From JAXMDT01 sp046348685 (GTDB lineage Bacteria; Pseudomonadota; Alphaproteobacteria; Rickettsiales; UBA998), in the NCBI GenBank assembly GCA_046348685.1, contig JAXMDT010000008.1, forward strand, positions 28,894-92,893: 64,000 nt of DNA, in the 5' to 3' direction. The position numbers and the translations under genes are program-made. Below are positions 61,613 to 64,000 of this stretch, piece after piece; position 1 is the first letter of the stretch; each line of letters starts with the position of its first letter. Below the pieces are notes generated by a model. It saw nothing but the letters and a program-made list of their open reading frames with translations. It did not search any database and was not told the DNA's origin.

Positions 61613-62166
61613 TTACTTCTGCATTTTCTTTTTTCGCTCCGATTCGAAGCAAACCACCGCATTTTCTTTTTCGGACATTTTCGGGGATTCGCCGGTTAAG
61701 CGAGCTTTCGCATAACCGTAAGCGTAAACCAGTGCGCTTGAAGGACTATCCCAGTATTCAGCGCTTTCAGTGGTAACCTTTATCAAGGCAACATCACTTT
61801 CCTCGGGCCCGTGCGGGAACCAAGTGCGCATGAATTCGCTCCACAGTTCTTTAACTTTTGCGGTGTCACGTACAACTTCGGCTTTACCCGAAAGTGAAAC
61901 ATAATTTTGATCCTTGGGTTCGGAATAGCTGAGGAGCACATTTGGATCGCGGGCAATCTCGCTAATTTTCGGGGAATCGATACGGGTCATGAACCATAGA
62001 TCGCCTTCCCAGTTCTGGCCGTTGGTATGCGTTCGTTCGCGGCAACCATTGGGCGAGCATGGAGTTTTTCGTCCTCTCCATGGGTTACCAGCAGTGCAAC
62101 CTTAATATCCTTGATTAAATCCCAGACCTTTTCACGGCTCTCACTATCATCGCGCACGGCAACCAT
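61613..62166 (-). pseudogene. PNPOx-family (general stress 26-like) protein, frameshifted
   Basis: Proteins of this FMN-binding split-barrel fold include general stress protein 26. The first part starts at ATG 62166 after GGAG and runs VWDLIKDIKVALLVTHGEDEKLHARPMVAANER. One base is missing near 62035; the frame then continues NGQNWEGDLWFMTRIDSPKISEIARDPNVLLSYSEP and on to EYWDSPSSALVYAYGYAKARLTG. Without the shift it would be about 185 residues. It lies antisense within the ribosomal-protein gene block. Confidence 0.8.
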
Positions 62167-62354
62167 ATTTTTCTCCTTAAATGTATGAATGCAGGTAAAA
62201 TGATTCACTTCATGTAAGAATTCGATAGGCACTTCTTATCTCGCGTGTAATTTAGTCTTTGCAGCGCCTTGATTTTCCGGCGCTTATTTCCTGGTTGACA
62301 AAGCACAAAAATGCTCTATACCAGTCACTCTTTTTTAGGGCGGCGAGCAGCAAA

Positions 62355-62801
62355 ATGGCTAAGAAAATACAAGGATATGTAAAGCTTCAGGTACCGGCAG
62401 GCAAGGCGAATCCTTCCCCACCAATCGGTCCCGCACTCGGTCAGCAGGGTGTGAATATTATGGAGTTTTGTAAGGCATTTAACGCGGCAACGAGCTCGCT
62501 TGAACCCGGCATGCCGATTCCGGTGGTGATCACGGTTTACCAGGACCGTTCCTTCACCTTCATCACCAAGCAGCCTCCGGTATCCTACTTCCTGCTGAAG
62601 GCGGCGAAACTGGATAAGGGCGCGCAGGCGACCGGCCGTGATCCGAATGTAGGCAAAGTGACCATGAGTCAGATCCGTGAGATCGCCGGTAAGAAAATGA
62701 AAGATATGAATGCCCATGATGTTGAGGCGGCGTGCAGCATGATTGCTGGTTCGGCGCGTTCGATGGGTCTTGAAGTCATTGACGACAAGAAAGCGGCGTA
62801 A
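62355..62801 (+). CDS. rplK: 50S ribosomal protein L11
   Basis: L11 forms the stalk base at the GTPase-associated centre. The 148 residues start MAKKIQGYVKLQVPAGKANPSPPIGPALGQQGVNIMEFCKAFNA. They continue with FTFITKQPPVSYFLLKAA and the C-terminal RNA-binding domain ending SMGLEVIDDKKAA. The ATG at 62355 is the family start, although the frame is open from 62259. Confidence 0.97.
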   Translation: MAKKIQGYVKLQVPAGKANPSPPIGPALGQQGVNIMEFCKAFNAATSSLEPGMPIPVVITVYQDRSFTFITKQPPVSYFLLKAAKLDKGAQATGRDPNVGKVTMSQIREIAGKKMKDMNAHDVEAACSMIAGSARSMGLEVIDDKKAA

Positions 62802-62810
62802 GGGGATTTT

Positions 62811-63515
62811 ATGGCAATCAAAGAAGGCAAGCGCATTGCGAAAGCAAAAGAGTCGGTAGACCGCGAAAAGGCGTACACGGCTGCTGAAGCTATGAAGTTA
62901 CTGAAGTCGAACGCGAAGACGAAATTCGACGAGACCGTCGATGTCGCGATCAACCTCTACATCGATCCGAAGCAGTCAGACCAGACCGTGCGCGGCGCCG
63001 TTGCGTTGCCAAACGGACTTGGTAAGGATGTGCGCGTAGCGGTATTCGCTCGTGGCGACAAGGCTGAGGAAGCGAAAAAAGCCGGTGCGGATATCGTGGG
63101 CGGCGACGACCTCGCTGAACAGATCCAAAAAGGCAAAATGGATTTCGACCGCTGCATCGCAACTCCGGATATGATGGCGGTTGTCGGTAAGGTCGGTAAA
63201 TTGCTCGGCCCGCGCGGCCTGATGCCGAATCCGAAACTCGGCACCGTAACGCCGAATGTCGCTGATGCGGTGAAAGCAGCCAAAAGCGGCCAGGTTGAAT
63301 TCCGCCTCGATAAAGCAGGCATCGTGCACGCCGGTATCGGCAAGGTGAGCTTTTCGGAAGAAAAGATTCAGCAGAATCTTGCAGCTTTTGTTGGCGCGCT
63401 GATCAAGGCTAAGCCGGCATCGGTGAAAGGCGCTTTCATCAAGAAACTGACCGTTTCCACCACCATGGGCCCGGGCATCCGCGTCGATGCATCGACCCTG
63501 TCGGAAGCGGCATAA
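62811..63515 (+). CDS. rplA: 50S ribosomal protein L1
   Basis: L1 binds 23S rRNA at the E-site stalk and in many bacteria represses its own operon. The 234 residues include KFDETVDVAINLYIDPKQSDQTVRGAVALPNGLGK, ATPDMMAVVGKVGKLLGPRGLMPNPKLGTVT and STTMGPGIRVD. It follows rplK by nine bases. Confidence 0.97.
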   Translation: MAIKEGKRIAKAKESVDREKAYTAAEAMKLLKSNAKTKFDETVDVAINLYIDPKQSDQTVRGAVALPNGLGKDVRVAVFARGDKAEEAKKAGADIVGGDDLAEQIQKGKMDFDRCIATPDMMAVVGKVGKLLGPRGLMPNPKLGTVTPNVADAVKAAKSGQVEFRLDKAGIVHAGIGKVSFSEEKIQQNLAAFVGALIKAKPASVKGAFIKKLTVSTTMGPGIRVDASTLSEAA

Positions 63516-63525
63516 GGAGTTAAAT

Positions 63526-64000
63526 ATGGATCGTGCACAGAAAAAAGCATGGATTGAAGGCGCTAACGGGAATTTTGCTGATTCCGAAATTCTGATCGTC
63601 GCCCACTATAAAGGTCTGACGGTTGCTGAAGTCACCGACCTGCGCATTCGCGTGCGTCAGGCTGGCGCAGGTTTCCGCGTTACCAAGAATACGCTCGCCC
63701 GCCGCGCGCTTGAGGGCACCCGCTTCGGCGCTCTCGCCGGTCTTTTCAAAGGCCCGACGGCAGTCGCGTATTCTAAGGATCCGGTTGCGGCCGCGAAAGC
63801 GCTCTCCGAATTCGCAAAAACCAACGAAAAGCTGGTTCTCGTCGGCGCGGGTTTCGGTGAGAAAACGCTTTCGGTAAAAGAAATTCAGGCATTGGCGAAA
63901 TTGCCGTCGCTCGACGAACTCAGAGCGAAAATCATCGCGCTTCTCCAAACTCCGGCTACCCGGATCGCAGGTGTATTGCAGGCACCCGCCGGTCAGGTGG
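63526..64000 (+). CDS. rplJ: 50S ribosomal protein L10, cut by the window end
   Basis: L10 carries the L7/L12 stalk. The visible 158 residues start MDRAQKKAWIEGANGNF and have the L10 core IVAHYKGLTVAEVTDLRIRVRQAG, VTKNTLARRALEGT and LFKGPTAVAYSKDP. The spacer from rplA is only ten bases and has AAGGAG, so the L10-binding leader seen in E. coli is absent. The gene runs off the window. Confidence 0.95.
   Translation, partial: MDRAQKKAWIEGANGNFADSEILIVAHYKGLTVAEVTDLRIRVRQAGAGFRVTKNTLARRALEGTRFGALAGLFKGPTAVAYSKDPVAAAKALSEFAKTNEKLVLVGAGFGEKTLSVKEIQALAKLPSLDELRAKIIALLQTPATRIAGVLQAPAGQV

Noticed and set aside
63516..63525. L10-type autoregulatory leader before rplJ
   Set aside because: Only ten bases separate rplA from rplJ, too short for the known L10-binding structure.

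Overview
The window is chromosomal DNA of an alphaproteobacterium of moderate GC content. The evidence is a circularly permuted two-piece tmRNA gene followed by an alpha-type sspB, an alpha-type chemoreceptor, alphaproteobacterial Mla proteins, and the conserved tuf / tRNA-Trp / secE / nusG / rplKAJ block. The species cannot be named from the sequence. The cell appears Gram-negative (MlaA, MlaC, MlaE, MlaF, AsmA), motile (MotA, MotB, a chemoreceptor, a receiver protein), able to make polyamines (ornithine decarboxylase plus a deoxyhypusine-synthase-like enzyme), and equipped with an alginate-type exopolysaccharide locus.

Layout. 0-9 kb: tmRNA, sspB, tadA, ettA, a small tautomerase, mlaC-mlaA, metF and a Xre/RES toxin-antitoxin pair. 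9.8-19 kb: motA-motB, a C26 glutamine hydrolase, rluB-rsmD, hemW, alr, and mlaE and mlaF separated by a 352-bp GIY-YIG element with palindromic ends. 19-32 kb: a putative toxin/immunity pair, radA-cvpA, a glutamine-synthetase-like protein, purF, typA, an SDR/acetyltransferase pair and the polyamine operon. 32.5-40.8 kb: a secreted mannuronan C5-epimerase with RTX repeats, alg44, alg8, algD and a second RTX protein. 40.8-57 kb: rlmB and tRNA-Tyr, then about 15 kb of mostly accessory genes (beta-helix/M23 protein, AsmA, PfpI, receiver protein, broken genes). 57-64 kb: symporter, tRNA-Gly, tuf, tRNA-Trp, secE, nusG, rplK, rplA and the start of rplJ.

Two themes stand out. First, short palindromic repeats ending in TGTCAT/ATGACA are scattered between genes. 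One copy carries a GIY-YIG nuclease gene between its two hairpins, while other copies are the same two hairpins with no gene between them, which suggests a nuclease-linked family of small mobile repeats. Second, several genes are interrupted by small indels or in-frame stops (alg44, algD, a secreted protein, an MCP, a PNPOx-family protein) and a tRNA-Thr is degenerate. Many of the inferred lesions are one-base losses in short runs of the same base, so either gene decay or local consensus error could explain them.

The tmRNA tag is also notable: it carries two tandem AANDN-type units, and the gene for the adaptor SspB, which recognises that motif, lies immediately downstream.
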